The position numbers were made by a program, and so were the translations under genes. Under the pieces are notes generated by a model. It was not told where the DNA came from. It worked only from the letters and a program-made list of their open reading frames with translations, and did not search any database. A DNA stretch of 64,000 bases from Saururus chinensis (taxonomy: Eukaryota > Streptophyta > Magnoliopsida > Piperales > Saururaceae). Shown in pieces: positions 33,301 through 45,753 of the stretch. The stretch is from positions 35,102,995 through 35,166,994 of the forward strand of contig CP141142.1 in the NCBI GenBank assembly GCA_035235625.1, in the 5' to 3' direction. The number at the start of each line of letters is the position of its first letter. The stretch's first letter is position 1.

Positions 33301-34961
33301 TGCACTTTAAGAGAATATTTACTTATTTTTATTATATAAAAAAATTATGTACAAATAAGTTAAAACTCTTAATTCTTACTTTTCGAAATACTAATTTTAA
33401 GAATAATTTAATGACCCACTAAGTTAGTAGATGAATATTAAACTCATACAAATTGTATGCACTTAGAGAAAGAAGGGGAGAAGAAATAAATAAAAAATAG
33501 GGGATGAAAGAAATTTAAATATATTTTAAAATAAAAATAAAATAAAATAAAACAAAATAAATAAGGCTAAGTTAGATAAGAAATGGAGGACACAGGAATT
33601 TCTAATTTTTAATGGGATTCAAATAGCCACATTCATAACTAATCACAATCTTAATTGCTCTATAAAAGTCAGAACCCTACGGGTTTACCGTTTGAGTGGA
33701 AGAAGGGATAATGGCGAGGATGGGTGGGGAGCATGCTTCCGTCAAGCTCACTGTTCTCGTGTCAAGAAAAGGAAGCATTAATTTATTATCCAGAGCAAGA
33801 TATACAAAATGCCAAATCAAGTGACTGCAATATCTTAGAAGGTTAACTGTTATAAACCCACCGGTGAATACTGCCTTCCAGTTACATCATGTCATCAAAT
33901 GTTAAACTGCTTTAGATTTTATTTTCTAATATAAATGTGGCCTGCAATATACAAAATATTACAGGTTTATCTGATCAAATTGTATTCTTCTAAAAGATCC
34001 CTGCAGGAAAATAAATTGTCTTTAAAAAGACTAGACTGACATGCATACATACTTATTGTACAATAAATTTTGGTATTGGAATTGGAATAGATAAAAAGGA
34101 ACTACCCGGTTTCATAAGGAAGGGCCAGTATAGTTTGGAGAAAAGTGCGCAAAGGCATGACTCAGAGGCACCAGGTTCAAACTACAGCAAAAGTCTTCCT
34201 TACTCTCCATTATTCCATAGTATGCTTTACCTTCATTTCCTTTGCTTCTATGCGTCATCATGTACACATATATTACAATAAAATACATAATTGCCACCTT
34301 GCCCCGTCTCTAGTTTAGTTTACTTCAACACTCATTCTCCATCTCCACACCGCCATGATTCTGGCAACTGCAAAACAATTGGCATGATTATAGCCAATAG
34401 CTATGCCTTATGAAGATAGCCTGCTCATCTCATCATGTCCACCAGAAAACCACAGTGCTCAAACTAATTCCTCTGTTCCTTAAAGTATTCTCTCCTGAAT
34501 CATCCCAACATACTCACAATCATCCTGTGCCATCCATCAACTGACCTTAGTGCACAAGCATTTTACTAAGCTGACAATCCCTCCTGCATATTTAAATTCT
34601 TCTCAGTCCATTATCGTTCTCTTTGGGACTTATCTTAGGGACTTATTTAGCATAACCAATTTTCGTGACTAAGGTTTGGTGACCAATAATGGGAAGCTGC
34701 CACATCACTAAAGAAATGAGAGAGAAACTTGGAAACCAGATCCAACAATTCCCAAGGTTTCCCTCTCCACATGTCCATTGGTCATGCATTACTGTCATGA
34801 AAATATTTTTCTTCTCTTTGCTCCACAGGTTGAGAATGAGATAATTGAATTTCAAGAGATCAAGTTCTTCAGCTCCACTCCGCTTTAGGATAAGGATGAG
34901 ACATATCTAGAATTTCATGACCAGTACGTCTGGGTTTCCGAACTTTATCATCGTGCCTAAG
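33301..34961. other. Intergenic sequence between the PPR genes
   Basis: AT-rich, with simple A-rich stretches near 33480-33570. No gene was recognised. A short start-like stretch at 33711 was considered and rejected. Confidence 0.4.
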
Positions 34962-36500
34962 TCAATTATTGACGGTGAAGCAGTGTTCTGATCCAACCCA
35001 ACTATAGCCAAGATTTTTCTTTGCGCCCCGGTCTTTCATGCTTTGCCTCATCTCCATAGCCTCCGCTCGCTTTCCTGCATCATCATATATATTGCATTGA
35101 AGTACATAATATCCACCTTCATTTGGTCTGAGATCATTTAATTTCCTTACCACCCTTTCTCCCATCTCCACATCACCGTGGATCCGGCAGGCGCCAAGCA
35201 ATGCTCCCCATACTACGTCATTGCTTGGAATTGGCATATTAATGATCAACTGGTATGCATCCTCCAAATAACCAGCTTTCCCCAACAAATCCACCATACA
35301 ACCATAGTGCTCAATCCCAGCTACGATATGGTAATCCTTCCACATGCCTACAAACATCCTGCGCCCTAAATCGACCCACCCCTTATGTGCACAAGCATTT
35401 AACAACCCAAGAAACGTTATTCCGTCCGGCTTAACCATCCCTTCCTCGACCATTCGTCTGAACAGCTCCATTGCTTCCTCGCCCATCCCATGCACTGCAC
35501 AAGCTGAGATCATTGAATTCCAGGAGATCAAGCTCTTCCTCTCCATGCTCTCAAAAACTCGCCATGCCATGTCCATGTGCCCACATTTGGAGTACATGTC
35601 TATCAACGCATTGCACAGGGAAACCATCCACGAGAAACCCATTTCCTGCGCATACCGGTGCACGCTGGATCCAGCCTCCAAGTCGCCCAAGGTCGCACAG
35701 GCTGAGACCACGGTCACCATTGTCACCTCATCAGGCATCTCCTCCGCCGCTATCATCTCCCGGTACAACCGAAGAGCATCTTTGGGGCGACCCTCTTTGA
35801 CGCAACCAGAAATCACCGCAGTCCACGTTACAACGTCCCTCTCCGGCATTTCATCGAACAATCTTAGTGCACTGTTTAAATCTCGCACTTTGACGTATGC
35901 AAGCACGAGGCCCGACCAGGATACTACGTCGGGACTAGCCATTTCTTCAAAAATCTGAACTGCATTCCCAGGAAACCCCAGAGTCGCATAGAGATGTAAC
36001 AACGCGTTCTGCACGTACAGGAAGGACCGGAAGCCGAACTTCACGACCAGCCCATGAACCCCCTCTCCGCCATCACCGCCGCGGGCACAGGCTTTCAGCA
36101 GGAAGGTGAAGGTGAACTCGTCGGGCGGGACGTCGCTCCTCCTCATGCGCTTGAAGAAGAGCACCGAGTGGACAGCGAGGGCGGTGCTCTTGGCGTAGCC
36201 CCGGATGAGGGTGTTGTAGAAGAAGGTGTTGGGGCGGCAGAGCTGGGAGAAGAGTCGGCGGGCGTAGTGAAGGTCTCCGACTGGGGAGACGGCGGCGAAG
36301 CGGAGGAGCTTGGCGAGGAGGAGGCCGCCGCGGTGCGGATTGAGGCGGAGTAGGCGGGCGTGAATCGGCTTGAGGTCGCGCATGGTGCGGCAGCCGTGAG
36401 ACATGGCCAAAAGGAGGGTAGAAATGGTGGAGGCGACGGTTGGGGCTTCTCCCGCCGGCCATGCAGACGCAGAAGAGGCTAACGCATTTGGCTGCTCCAT
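34962..36500 (-). CDS. Pentatricopeptide repeat protein, PLS class, E subgroup
   Basis: This is an intronless 512-codon frame. The N-terminus is Ala/Ser-rich and might be a targeting signal. From about residue 90 come PPR units, among them NTFFYNTLIRGYAKSTALA, DEFTFTFLLKACARGGDG, VVSWSGLVLAYVKVRDLNSA, VVTWTAVISGCVKEGRPKDA, NALIDMYSKCGHMDMA, LISWNSMISACAVHGMGEEA and EHYGCMVDLLGKAGYLEDA. The E domain has VVWGALLGACRIHGD and GGYYVLQCNIYDDAG and ends GYSWVGSEHCFTVNN without a DYW domain. The role expected for the family is organelle RNA editing or processing. It is related in layout to the PPR gene 4.2 kb downstream on the same strand, but the two proteins differ at most positions, so recent tandem duplication is unlikely. 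The frame is intact and GC-rich relative to its surroundings, especially at the 5' end. Confidence 0.95.
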   Translation of the reverse strand: MEQPNALASSASAWPAGEAPTVASTISTLLLAMSHGCRTMRDLKPIHARLLRLNPHRGGLLLAKLLRFAAVSPVGDLHYARRLFSQLCRPNTFFYNTLIRGYAKSTALAVHSVLFFKRMRRSDVPPDEFTFTFLLKACARGGDGGEGVHGLVVKFGFRSFLYVQNALLHLYATLGFPGNAVQIFEEMASPDVVSWSGLVLAYVKVRDLNSALRLFDEMPERDVVTWTAVISGCVKEGRPKDALRLYREMIAAEEMPDEVTMVTVVSACATLGDLEAGSSVHRYAQEMGFSWMVSLCNALIDMYSKCGHMDMAWRVFESMERKSLISWNSMISACAVHGMGEEAMELFRRMVEEGMVKPDGITFLGLLNACAHKGWVDLGRRMFVGMWKDYHIVAGIEHYGCMVDLLGKAGYLEDAYQLIINMPIPSNDVVWGALLGACRIHGDVEMGERVVRKLNDLRPNEGGYYVLQCNIYDDAGKRAEAMEMRQSMKDRGAKKNLGYSWVGSEHCFTVNN

Positions 36501-36627
36501 GAAGAAGGAAGGCGGGTGGCCGCCTCCCGCCTTCGCGTTTCAACGATGAACGCCGAATTGCGGATGCCGCGACGGGTAGGCAACGGACGAGTTGGAAACA
36601 AACCGCGGGCTTTGATGCGAATTTCAT

Positions 36628-38872
36628 TCTGAGCCCACATTCCTCTCATTTCAGCCCTTCTAGTTGTAAATTTTTAGGCTTTCTTGTTGTTGATTGGTAG
36701 TTATTGGGCTTAAGGTTGTAGTCGAAGATGTAGCACCTATTCCTTGTACGCCCCCTTTCCCCCACTACTTAACGAAGGGGAATAAGCTCAATGTAAAGAG
36801 AGTATGTGAGCCCTTGACGACACATATAACTTAAATATTAAGGGTTCTCTTATATTTTTTTTACGTTAGGTTAGGAGAATATAAAAAATTCTTTCCTCGA
36901 TGAGTTACTCAAATACTTGTGGGTGCCTTTTACACATGGTAACTTTGTAGAGGTTGGCTAATTTCATGATAAAATAGCCATGAAATACAATCTAACAGTT
37001 TATAACTTTGTAGAAGTGAAGGAAAAACTAAGTGTTGGCTAGTTTCATAATAAAATAACCATGTACTCCCTTTGTTCTACATTTAATCATTTAGTTTTTT
37101 AAAATAAATTAAAAAAAAATACCAAATGGAGGGGGATTGGATTTCTGTATTTATTTATTTATTTTATTTAATTATTCATTGATCGCTTCTTATTCGGGAT
37201 TGGGCCGTGCTTCTAGGCGCTTATTGAGAATACAAGAGAAATTTCCTTTCATAGTACCCTTCGCAATACTTTATTGAATTATCAAACAAATTTATCTTGT
37301 GTTAAACATTTGAGGTGTATCCTTATTAAGATATAAGAGTTGGAAGACACAATGAAAGAAAAAGAGTCAAAGCTACATGGAAGCCTTGAACAAGCTACAT
37401 GTGGTCTAGATATCAAGCTCATCTACTTGGTATTTTATTTTATGCAATCACATCGTTTTGTAAGTCAAAAAGGTGAAAGTTGATTTTGATCAATTTCTTC
37501 TTCAAAAAGTTGTCAAGTCGTACATTCTTCAGTATGCTCAACCTGTCTTATAGAAAACCCTAATAACTCAGTTGCTCAAAGGTTCGACCTGTATGCATAA
37601 CCTTCACGGTTTTAAAACTTGCTCGAAGGTATGGCCGAATCTCGGAGGTATCCAAATGTTCGACTTGCGAGGCAAATAAAAAAAGTTTACTTTTTAAGTC
37701 CTACATTGGCCTATCCTATGAATTGACATGAAAAACTATACATATAAAGAGATATTGCTTCTATAAGCCCAAAAACACTCTAGATATCAATTTTCTTTTC
37801 TCTCAGAGTCTCACGTACGTCATGTGGTGAGCCAACCATTGTCATGGCCGCACCTTGATGTACACTCTGCTAGGTCCTATTGGGCTACTAGGATAATCAT
37901 TAGGGTTAGAAAAATTTCACCCGACTCATTAAACTTGCACCTGACCAAATTTAAGATAGGGTTAAAGTAATGGCTTCAAATTTTACCTATTTTAAAAGTA
38001 TAGGCGGGGTCAGGATTTACAGATTTACCTGTATAACCTTATCTTGACTTTATTATTTAATGATGTCATGAACTAAGTTGAACATATTAAAAATATTTTT
38101 TTATAATTCTATTTTTTATAATTTATTTTATTTAATAGCCACTTAGTAGTTTTTATGGTTTTAAATATATGTTTTATAAAATTGCAATGTTGTATCTTCA
38201 ATTTTAACTTTATTAAATAACACATAAAATGTTTGACATCTATTTTTAATGTTACAATGTATTTAAGTTCTCTATATGATTGGCCCATGCAAAGATAAGA
38301 GATAAAATATTGTGTTAAGAAAAAAAGTAGGGTTGCCCTGCATACTTGACCAGACACGATATATGTAGGGTTAGGGTTTGCGTTTTGAACCTATTTAATA
38401 ATAGGGCCGGGTCATGACTTGACCCGATTTAAGTGTGGTCAAGGCCAACCTAACCCGATTTGACTTGACCCAACCTGATTCCCAGCCTTAGTCATGACAT
38501 GTATGAAGGAAAAGAAAGGGACACGTCATTGGAGGAGGGAAGAGGGGTAGGAGGATGCTAAGGTTGGCATATTGTATAAAGGGAAGAACGGTGAAATGGA
38601 CAAATATACAGACATTTTCAACACTCATGTTTTATAAGTGACATATTGTGACGACCAGATTAATTTTCTTAGTATTCCCTTCATTTTACTGTATACAAAT
38701 ACAATTTCATAGTACATCTCATTGGTCAATTGGGGTGGGACCGGGTCAAAACATATGGGATCGAATGCCGCCCTAACATGAGGGAATCAAACCGAACTCT
38801 TGGCGCAGAGATGCTCACTTGGTCTAAGTGTGCCTAGTTAGGTGGGTAAATAAGTAGAGTTGACCCAAATTC
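36628..38872. other. Intergenic sequence
   Basis: No gene, RNA or bounded element was recognised. It is AT-rich with scattered GGGTT/CCCGA-type words around 37900-38480. Confidence 0.4.
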
Positions 38873-39424
38873 CACTATAACAAAAAGGACTATTAGCAAC
38901 GCTTAAAAGCGTCACTAATAGACCTAAAAGTATCATTAATGATTATTAGCAACTCTTAAAAAGCATAGCTAAAATCGTAGATAATAATCTTGTCACAACT
39001 GCTCATTAGTGACACTTGTAATAAGCGTCCCTAATAGTATACATTAGCGACCTTTAATTTTTTTGTCACTAATAATAAATTATTAGTGATGCTCTATTAA
39101 ACGTTGTTAATAACAAGTTATTAGCAAGGCTTTCTCTAAAGCGTTGTTAATAATTTATTAATAGTGATAATTACCTAAGCATTGCTAATACGTTAACGTA
39201 TTTTTAAAAAATATAAAAAACTTATTAGTGACATTTGTTATTTGTTTTAGCGACGTTTTTCAAAACATCACTAATAATATTAAGAAATCATAATTTAAAT
39301 AAGCATTGCTAATTAATGAATTATTAGCAATGCTAAACAATCGGTCACTAATAATATATAATAAAAAAAATAGATATTAGCGACGCTTTCTTATGCGTCG
39401 CTAGTAGTAAAAATAAAAAAATTT

Positions 39425-40430
39425 AAAACTGGGGATAGATGCAGGATTCCGGTGCTTGTCTTCTGGCAGGGGAGGGGAGGGAGAGGGGGGGCCTAGGGAT
39501 GGGAAGGGGCTCTGGCTAGAGAAACGGGATCCCCTCAGCCGTACGCTAGAGGATGGGGCAGAGAGGGAGGAAATAGGGGAGAACAGAGGGGGTGGGGAAG
39601 GCACAGGCGAGAAGAGAGAAAGGGGCGAGCAGAGGAGACGGCGCTGGAATTCGACTGTCGAGCTGGATCCAGCGCTGGGGTGGGGGTGAATGGGGCTAGT
39701 GGAATTGGGGGAGGAGGGAGGGCGGGGAGAATCAGGAGAGAATTGAGAAGGGGGGAGCAAAGAGGGGCGGAAGGGGGTATGGAGAGGGGACGACACTTGG
39801 GGGAGCTTCAGGAGAAGGAGCAGGAGCTTCTGTGGCGACATTGTATGAAGATCCAGAAGAGAGCGGTCGTCATTGAGGAGGGAGATCTTGGAGACAAAGA
39901 AGATGAGCAGGAAGAGGCCATGACGGCGGTGATGGAGCATCGGGCCAGAGTAGTCGACCACCTCAAGAAGAGGCTATCCTTAGCAGACCTAGATGGAGTA
40001 GGCCTAGGCATGCCTATCCGATTCCCCGGCCTAGCTGGTTTGCCTCCCCTCCTGTCAGAAGAATCCACCACCAAATCCTCCATCCAGCCCGCCTCCGAGC
40101 TTGTCTCTGTCATCCTCCGTCCAGCCCCCCTCTGAGCTTGCCTCTGTCAGCCTCCGGCAAGCCCGCCTTCGAGCTCGCCTCTATCATCCCCCTTGCGTCC
40201 ACCCAAGGTCTCCATTTTGGCGGAACAACCTAGAAAAGACCCCACCTTGGTGGGGGTGGTGCCAGGTCACTGGCCGAGCTCCTCCACAAGAAGTGGCAGG
40301 CCGCATAGGGTGGAAGTTGAGGAGAAATAGGATGGGAGGGGACCAGAGGAGAAAATGGGAGGAGAGGACTAGAGGAGAAAATGGGAGGGGAGGGAACCAA
40401 AGGAGAAAATGGGAGGGGAAGAGCCAGTTA
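39425..40430. other. GC-rich cargo of CACTA 2, unidentified
   Basis: This GC-rich block differs sharply from the AT-rich hairpin DNA around it. A plus-strand ORF (39680-40135, 151 codons) has an acidic, helix-prone segment with EEGDLGDKEDEQEEAM and HLKKRLSLADLDG; minus-strand ORFs are Pro/Ser-rich. None matches a family I know. By analogy with CACTA 1 it may be captured host sequence, but nothing proves that. A ~37-bp tandem repeat lies at 40078-40190 and a ~27-bp one at 40331-40420. Confidence 0.4.
40331..40420. repeat. ~27-bp tandem repeat
   Basis: Units with ATGGGAGGRGA, then AGAGGAGAAA, begin near 40331, 40354, 40382 and 40408. Confidence 0.75.
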
Positions 40431-40505
40431 ATAAGCGCGGGCGAATTTTGCCCGCACGGGAGAAATTTGCTTGCGCCGGAGAATTTCGCCCGGATGAGAA
40501 AAAAG
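40430..40505 (-). promoter_or_regulatory. Junction motif of CACTA 2 (possible promoter)
   Basis: GCGGGCGAATTTTGCCCGC (40437-40455) is an inverted repeat with 6-bp GC arms. It is followed by GAAATTTGC and GAATTTCGCCCGG words. On the minus strand these lead through CTTATTAACTGG into a pyrimidine-rich run and then the cargo, as in CACTA 1 and 3. Confidence 0.4.
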
Positions 40506-40695
40506 CCCCCATGCTGTCGTGCACGACGAAAATATAAGTTTTTGCGACACTTCCAGAGAAGCGTAAAAAAAAAAAATTGCGACGCTTCATTAGAAACGTC
40601 GCAATTTGCCAAAATTTTTTTGCTTCGCTAATATTGTATAATTTGCGACACACTCCCATGTACGTTGCAAATAATATATTTAATTTAATTTTTAA

Positions 40696-41572
40696 ATGTT
40701 GCCTCTCTCTCCTCCCTCTCTCTCTACTCCATCTTCCCTCTCACCTCTCTCTCCTCCCTCTCTCCCTCTCCGTTCTCTCTCCTCCCTCTCTCCCTCTACG
40801 CTCTCTCTCCTCTCTTTCTCTCTCTCCTCCCTCTCTCATTTCTCTCTCTTCTGCCTCCCTCTACTCTCTCTCTTCCCTCTTCCCTCTCTCTCCTCTCTTT
40901 CTCTCCCTCTCTCTCCTCTCTCTCCCTCCCTCTCTCTCTCCTCCCTCTCTCAACTCTCTCTCCTCCCTCTCTCTCTTCCCTCTCCCCTCTCTCCCTATCT
41001 TTCCCTCCCTCTCTCCTCTCTCTCCTTTCTCTCTCTCAACTCTCTCTCCTCCCTCACTCATTTCTCTCTCTCTCCTCCTCTCTCTACTCTCTCTCTTCCC
41101 TCTCCCCTCTCTCCCTCTCTTTCTCTCCCTCCCTCCCTCTCCTCTCTCTCTCTCTCTCCCTCTCCCTCCCTCCTCTCTCTCTCCCTCTCTGCTCTCTTTC
41201 TCTCCTCCCTCTCTCTCTCCTCCCTCTTTTTCCACTCCCCTCTCTCCTTCCTCTCTCTCTTCCGTCTCCCCTCTCTACTCCCTCTCTCTCTCCCCTCTCT
41301 CTCTTCCGTCTCCCCTCTCTACTCCTCTCCTCTCCCCTCTCTCCTCCCTCTCTCTCTTCCCTCTCCCCTCTCTCCTCTCTCCTCCCTCTCCGCTCTCTCT
41401 CCTCCCTCTCCTTTTTCTCTCTCTCTTCCCTCGCTTCTCGCTCTCTCATTTCTCTCTCGCCTCCCTCTCTCTCTCCTCTCTCTTCCCTCTCTCCTCCTCT
41501 CTCTCTCCTCCCTCTCTCTCCTCTCTCTCTTCCCTCTCCCCTTTCTCTCTCTTCCTCTCCTCTATTTTTAAT
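40696..41572. repeat. Long CT-rich microsatellite tract
   Basis: About 875 bases consist almost only of CTCTC, CTCCC and short variants. Ser/Leu/Pro ORFs on the plus strand and Arg/Glu/Gly ORFs on the minus strand are by-products. Confidence 0.95.
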
Positions 41573-41606
41573 TATTTATTTTATAAAAAAATTAAAATAA
41601 AATAAA

Positions 41607-44600
41607 GACTATTAGTGATGCATAGCAATATGCATCTTTAATAGGGTACGTATTAGCAACGCATATAATTATACATCGCTAATACCTAAGTCTATTAGCG
41701 ATGCATATTGCTATGCATCGCTGATAGTCTTTATTTTATTTTATTTTTATTTTAAAAATATGATAATTTATATAAAAATATTAAAAAATTAAAGAATGAA
41801 TTAATCTCCTCTCTTCTCTCTTTCCCCTTTCTTGCTCTCTCTCTCCCCCTCTCCTCTCTCTCTCTCTCTCCTCCCTCTCTCTTTCATCTCTCTCTCTCTC
41901 TCCTCCCTCTCTCTCTTTCATCTCTCTCCTCTCTCTCCCTCTTTCTCATCTCTCCCTTGCTCTCTCTCCCTCTCCTCTTTCTCTATCTCCTCTCTCTCCT
42001 CCTTCCCTCTCTTTCATCTCTCTCCTCTCTCTCCCTTTCTTTCCTCTCTATCCCTCTCTCTCATCTCTCCCTTGCTCTCTCTCCCTCTCCTCTCTCTCTG
42101 GACATTATCTCTCTTCTAATTTCAAATTTTTATTTTTAAAAATTAATTTTAAAAATAAAAAAATAAAATAAAGACTATTAGCGACAAATAGCAATATGCA
42201 TTGCTAATAGGGTAGGTATTAGCGACACATATAATTATGTGTCAATAATACCTGTCTATTAGTGACACATATTACTATGCGTCGCTAGTAGTTTTTATCT
42301 TATTTCTTTTTTTATTTTTAAAATATAATAATTTATAAAAAATATTAAAAAAATTAAGAATTAATTAATCTCCATCTCTTCTCTCTCTCCCCCTTTCTCC
42401 CACTCTCTCCCCCCTCTTCTCTCCCTCTCTCCTCCCTCTCTCTTTCCTCTCTCTCTTCCCTCTCCTCTCTCTCCCTCTCTCTCCTCTCCCTCTCCTCTCT
42501 CTCCCCTCCTCTCTCTCCCCCTCCTCTCTCTCCCCTCTCTCTCTCCCCTCTCTCTCCCCTCTCTTTCTATCTCCTCTCTCCCTCTACACACTATCTTTCC
42601 TCTAATGTCAATTTTTTATTTTTCAAAAATATTTTTTTTTAAAATAAAATAAAGACTATTAGCGACACATATGGGTATTCGTTGCCAATCGTCTTTATTT
42701 TATCTCTTTTTTTAAATATAATAATTTATAAAAAAAATATATTAAAAAATTAAGAATTAATTAATCTCCCCCTCTCCTCTCTTCCCCCTTTCTTCCTCTC
42801 TCTCTCTCTCTCTCTCTCCTCTCCCTCTCTCCTTCTCTTTCTTTCCTCTCTCTCATCCCTCTCCCCTCCCTCTCTTCTCTCTCCCTCTCTCTCCTCTCTC
42901 TTCTATCTCCTCTTTCTCTTTACACATTATCTCTCCTCTAATTTTAATTTTTTATTTTTTAAAATTAATTAAAAAATAAAAAATAAAGAGTATTAGCGAT
43001 GCATAGTAATATACGTCGTTAATAAGGTAGGTATTAGCCACGCATATAATTATGCGTCACGAATACCTAAGTCTATTAGCAACGCATATTGCTATGCATT
43101 GCTAAAAGTCTTTATTTTAATTCATTTTTTTTAAATATAATAATTTATTAAAAAAATAAAAATTAATTAATCTCCCTCTCTTCTTTGTCTCCCTCTTTCT
43201 CCTTCTCTCTCTTCCCCTCTCCTCTCTCTCCTCTCCCTCTCTGCTCCCTCTCTCTCTTTCCCCTCTCTTCCCTCTCCCCTCTCTCCCTCTCCTATCTCTG
43301 CCACTCTCTTCTCTCTCCCTCTCCTCTCTCTCTCCTCTCTCTCTACACACTATCTCTCCTCTAATTTTAATTTTTTATTTTTTAAAATTAATTTTAAAAA
43401 TAAAAAATAAATAACATGAAGACTATTAGGGACGCCTAGTAATATGCGTCGCTAATAGGGTAGGTATTAATGATGTATATAATTATGTGTTACTAATACC
43501 TAAGTCTATTAGCGACGCACAACTATGCGTCGCTAATAGTCTTTATTTTATTTCTTTTTTATTTTTAAAATATAATAATTTATAAAAAAATATTAAAAAT
43601 TAAGAATTAATTAATCTCCATCTCTTTTCTCTCTCCCAATCTCCTCTCTCTCTCCACTCCCTCTCTCCTCCCTCCCTCTCTCTCCCTCTCCTCTCTCCCT
43701 CTCCTCTCTTTCCTCTCTCCCTCTCCTCTCTCTCTCTCTATTTCCTCTCTTTCTACACACTAACTCTCCTCAAATTTCAGTTTTTTTACTTTTCAAAAAT
43801 AATTTTAAAAATAATGAAATAAAATAAAAACTATTAACGACGAATATAATTATACGTCACTAATACCTAAGTCTATCAACGATGCATATTACTATGTGTT
43901 GCTAATAGTCTTTATTTTATTTTTTAAATATAATAATTTATAAAAAAATATTAAAAAATTAAGAATTAATTAATCTATCTCTTCTCTCTCCCCCCCTCTC
44001 CTCTTCCTCTCTCGTTCCTCTCTCTCTTTCCTCTCTCTCTTCCCTCTCCCCTCTCTCCCACTCCTCTCTCTCTCCTCTATCTCTTTCTCTATCTCCCCCT
44101 CTCCTCTCTCCATCTCTCTATCTCATTTCTCTGCACACTATCTCTCCTTTATTCAATTTTTTATTTTTTAAAATATTTTTTTTTAAAATTAATTAGTGAC
44201 GCATAGCAATATGCGTCGCTAATAAGGTAGGTATTAACGACAAATATAATTATGTGTCACTAATACCTAAGTTTATTAGTGACATATATTATTATACGTC
44301 GCTAATAGTTTTTTAATATAATAATTTATAAAAAATATATTAAAAAAATTAAAAATTAATTAATCTCCTTCTCTTCTCTCTCCCCCCTTTCTCCCTCTCT
44401 CTCCCCCTCTTCTCTCTCTCTCTCTCCTCTCCCTCTCTCCTCCCTCTATCTCTTTCCTCTTTCTCTCATTCTCCTCTCTCTCTACCTCCTCTCTCTCTAC
44501 ACACTATCTCTCCTCTAATTTTACTTTTATATATTTTTTAAAATTATTTTAAAAAATAAAAAAAAAGAATATTAGTGATGCATAGCAATATGCGTCTCTA

Positions 44601-45720
44601 ATAGGGTTGGTATTAACAACCTTTATAATTATGCGTTGTTAATACCTAAGTCTACGAGTGATGCATATTGCTATGCATTGCTAATAAGTTTTATTTTATT
44701 TTTTTATGTTTAAAATATAATAATTTATAAAAATATATTAATAAATTAAGAATTAATTAATCTCCCTTTCTATCTCTTTCCCCTTTCTCCCTCCCTCTCT
44801 CTCTCCCCTCTCCCCTCTCTCCTCCCTCCCTCTCCCCTCTCTCTCCTCCCTCTCCTCTCTCTTTACACATTATCTCTCCTCTATTTTTAATTATTTATTT
44901 TTCAAAAATAATTTTAAAAATAAAAAAGAAATAAAATAAAGACTATTAGTTACGTTTATAATATACGTCACTAATAGACTTAGGTATTAGGGACATCTAA
45001 TCATATGCTTTGCTAATACCTACCCTATTAGCAATGTATGTCTATATGTCGCTAATAATATTTTTTTATTTTTAAAATATAATAATTTTTTAAAAAATAT
45101 TAAAAAATTAAAAATTAATTAATTTCCCTCCCTTGTCTCTCTCTTCCCTCTCTCTCCCTCTCCTCTCCCTCTCCCTCTCTCCTATCTCTTTCCTCTCTGT
45201 TCCCTCTCCCTCTCTCCTCTCTCTCTCTCTCTTCCCTCTCCTTCTCTCCTCCCTCTCCTCCTCTTTCTCTACACACTATCTCTCATCTAATTTTAATTTT
45301 TTTTATAATTTTTTATATTTTAAATATAATAATTTATAAAAAAATTCTTAAAAAAAATTAATCTCCCCTCCTTCTCCTTCTCCCTCTCTCTCCTCTCTCT
45401 CCCTCTCCTTCTCCCTCTCCTCTTTCCTCTCTCCCTCTCTCTCCCTCTCCTCTCTCCCTCTCTCTTCCTCTCCTCTCTCTCCCTCTCCCTCTCCTCTCTA
45501 TCTCCATTCTCTCTTTACACACTTTCTCTCCTCGGTATTAGCGACATATACAAATATACGTTGCTAATACCTACAATATTAGCGACACATATTCCTATGC
45601 GTAGCAATAATATTTATTTAATTTTTTTTTAAAAAATTAATAACTATTAACGACACTTTGTAATAAGTATCGGTATTAGTAAAACTATTAGCGACACTCT
45701 TGATAAAGCGTCACTAATAG
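41607..45720. repeat. Higher-order array of hairpin units, about ten copies
   Basis: Units begin near 41607, 42173, 42654, 42988, 43421, 43830, 44191, 44568, 44941 and 45534 (spacing 330-590). A full unit has three TATTAGCGACGCAT...ATGCGTCGCTAATA hairpins in about 125 bp. The first and third have loops AGCAAT and ATTGCT, so the unit as a whole is also an inverted repeat. Then come an AATTAAGAATTAATTAATCT-like spacer, a CT tract and a TACACACTATCTCTCCTC segment before the next unit. The copy at 42654 has only one hairpin. Confidence 0.88.
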
Positions 45721-45753
45721 TAATAATTTTTTTTTCTTTTTATAAAAATAGTG

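Larger units (their letters stand above)
38873..45753 (-). mobile_element. CACTA-like element 2, non-autonomous, 6.9 kb
   Basis: The left end is CACTATAACAAAAAGG and the right end reads ATAAAAATAGTG, which reversed gives CACTATTTTTAT. Beside both ends are dense TTAGCGACGC-type inverted motifs. The flanking triplets TTC and GCT do not match, so the right boundary or the duplication has changed. No transposase is present. From left to right it has hairpins, a GC-rich cargo (39425-40430), the junction motif, a very long CT tract and a hairpin array. This is the mirror order of CACTA 1, so I place it on the minus strand. Confidence 0.72.

Noticed and set aside
33711..33800. Possible first exon beginning MARMGGEHASVKLTVLV
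   Set aside because: It resembles a gene start, but no continuation or convincing splice partner was found downstream.
34865..34961. Read-through extension of the second PPR protein past its stop
   Set aside because: The 31 open codons after the stop do not resemble an E+ or DYW tail and are within chance expectation.
40577..41605. Long Ser/Leu/Pro ORFs (up to 342 codons) and Arg/Glu/Gly ORFs on the opposite strand
   Set aside because: They translate a CT microsatellite that is free of stops by composition; there is no domain and both strands are open equally.
41607..45720. Regular repeats and spacers resembling a CRISPR array
   Set aside because: The repeats are palindromes of varying length with CT-tract spacers inside a plant transposon; there are no cas genes and no bacterial context.
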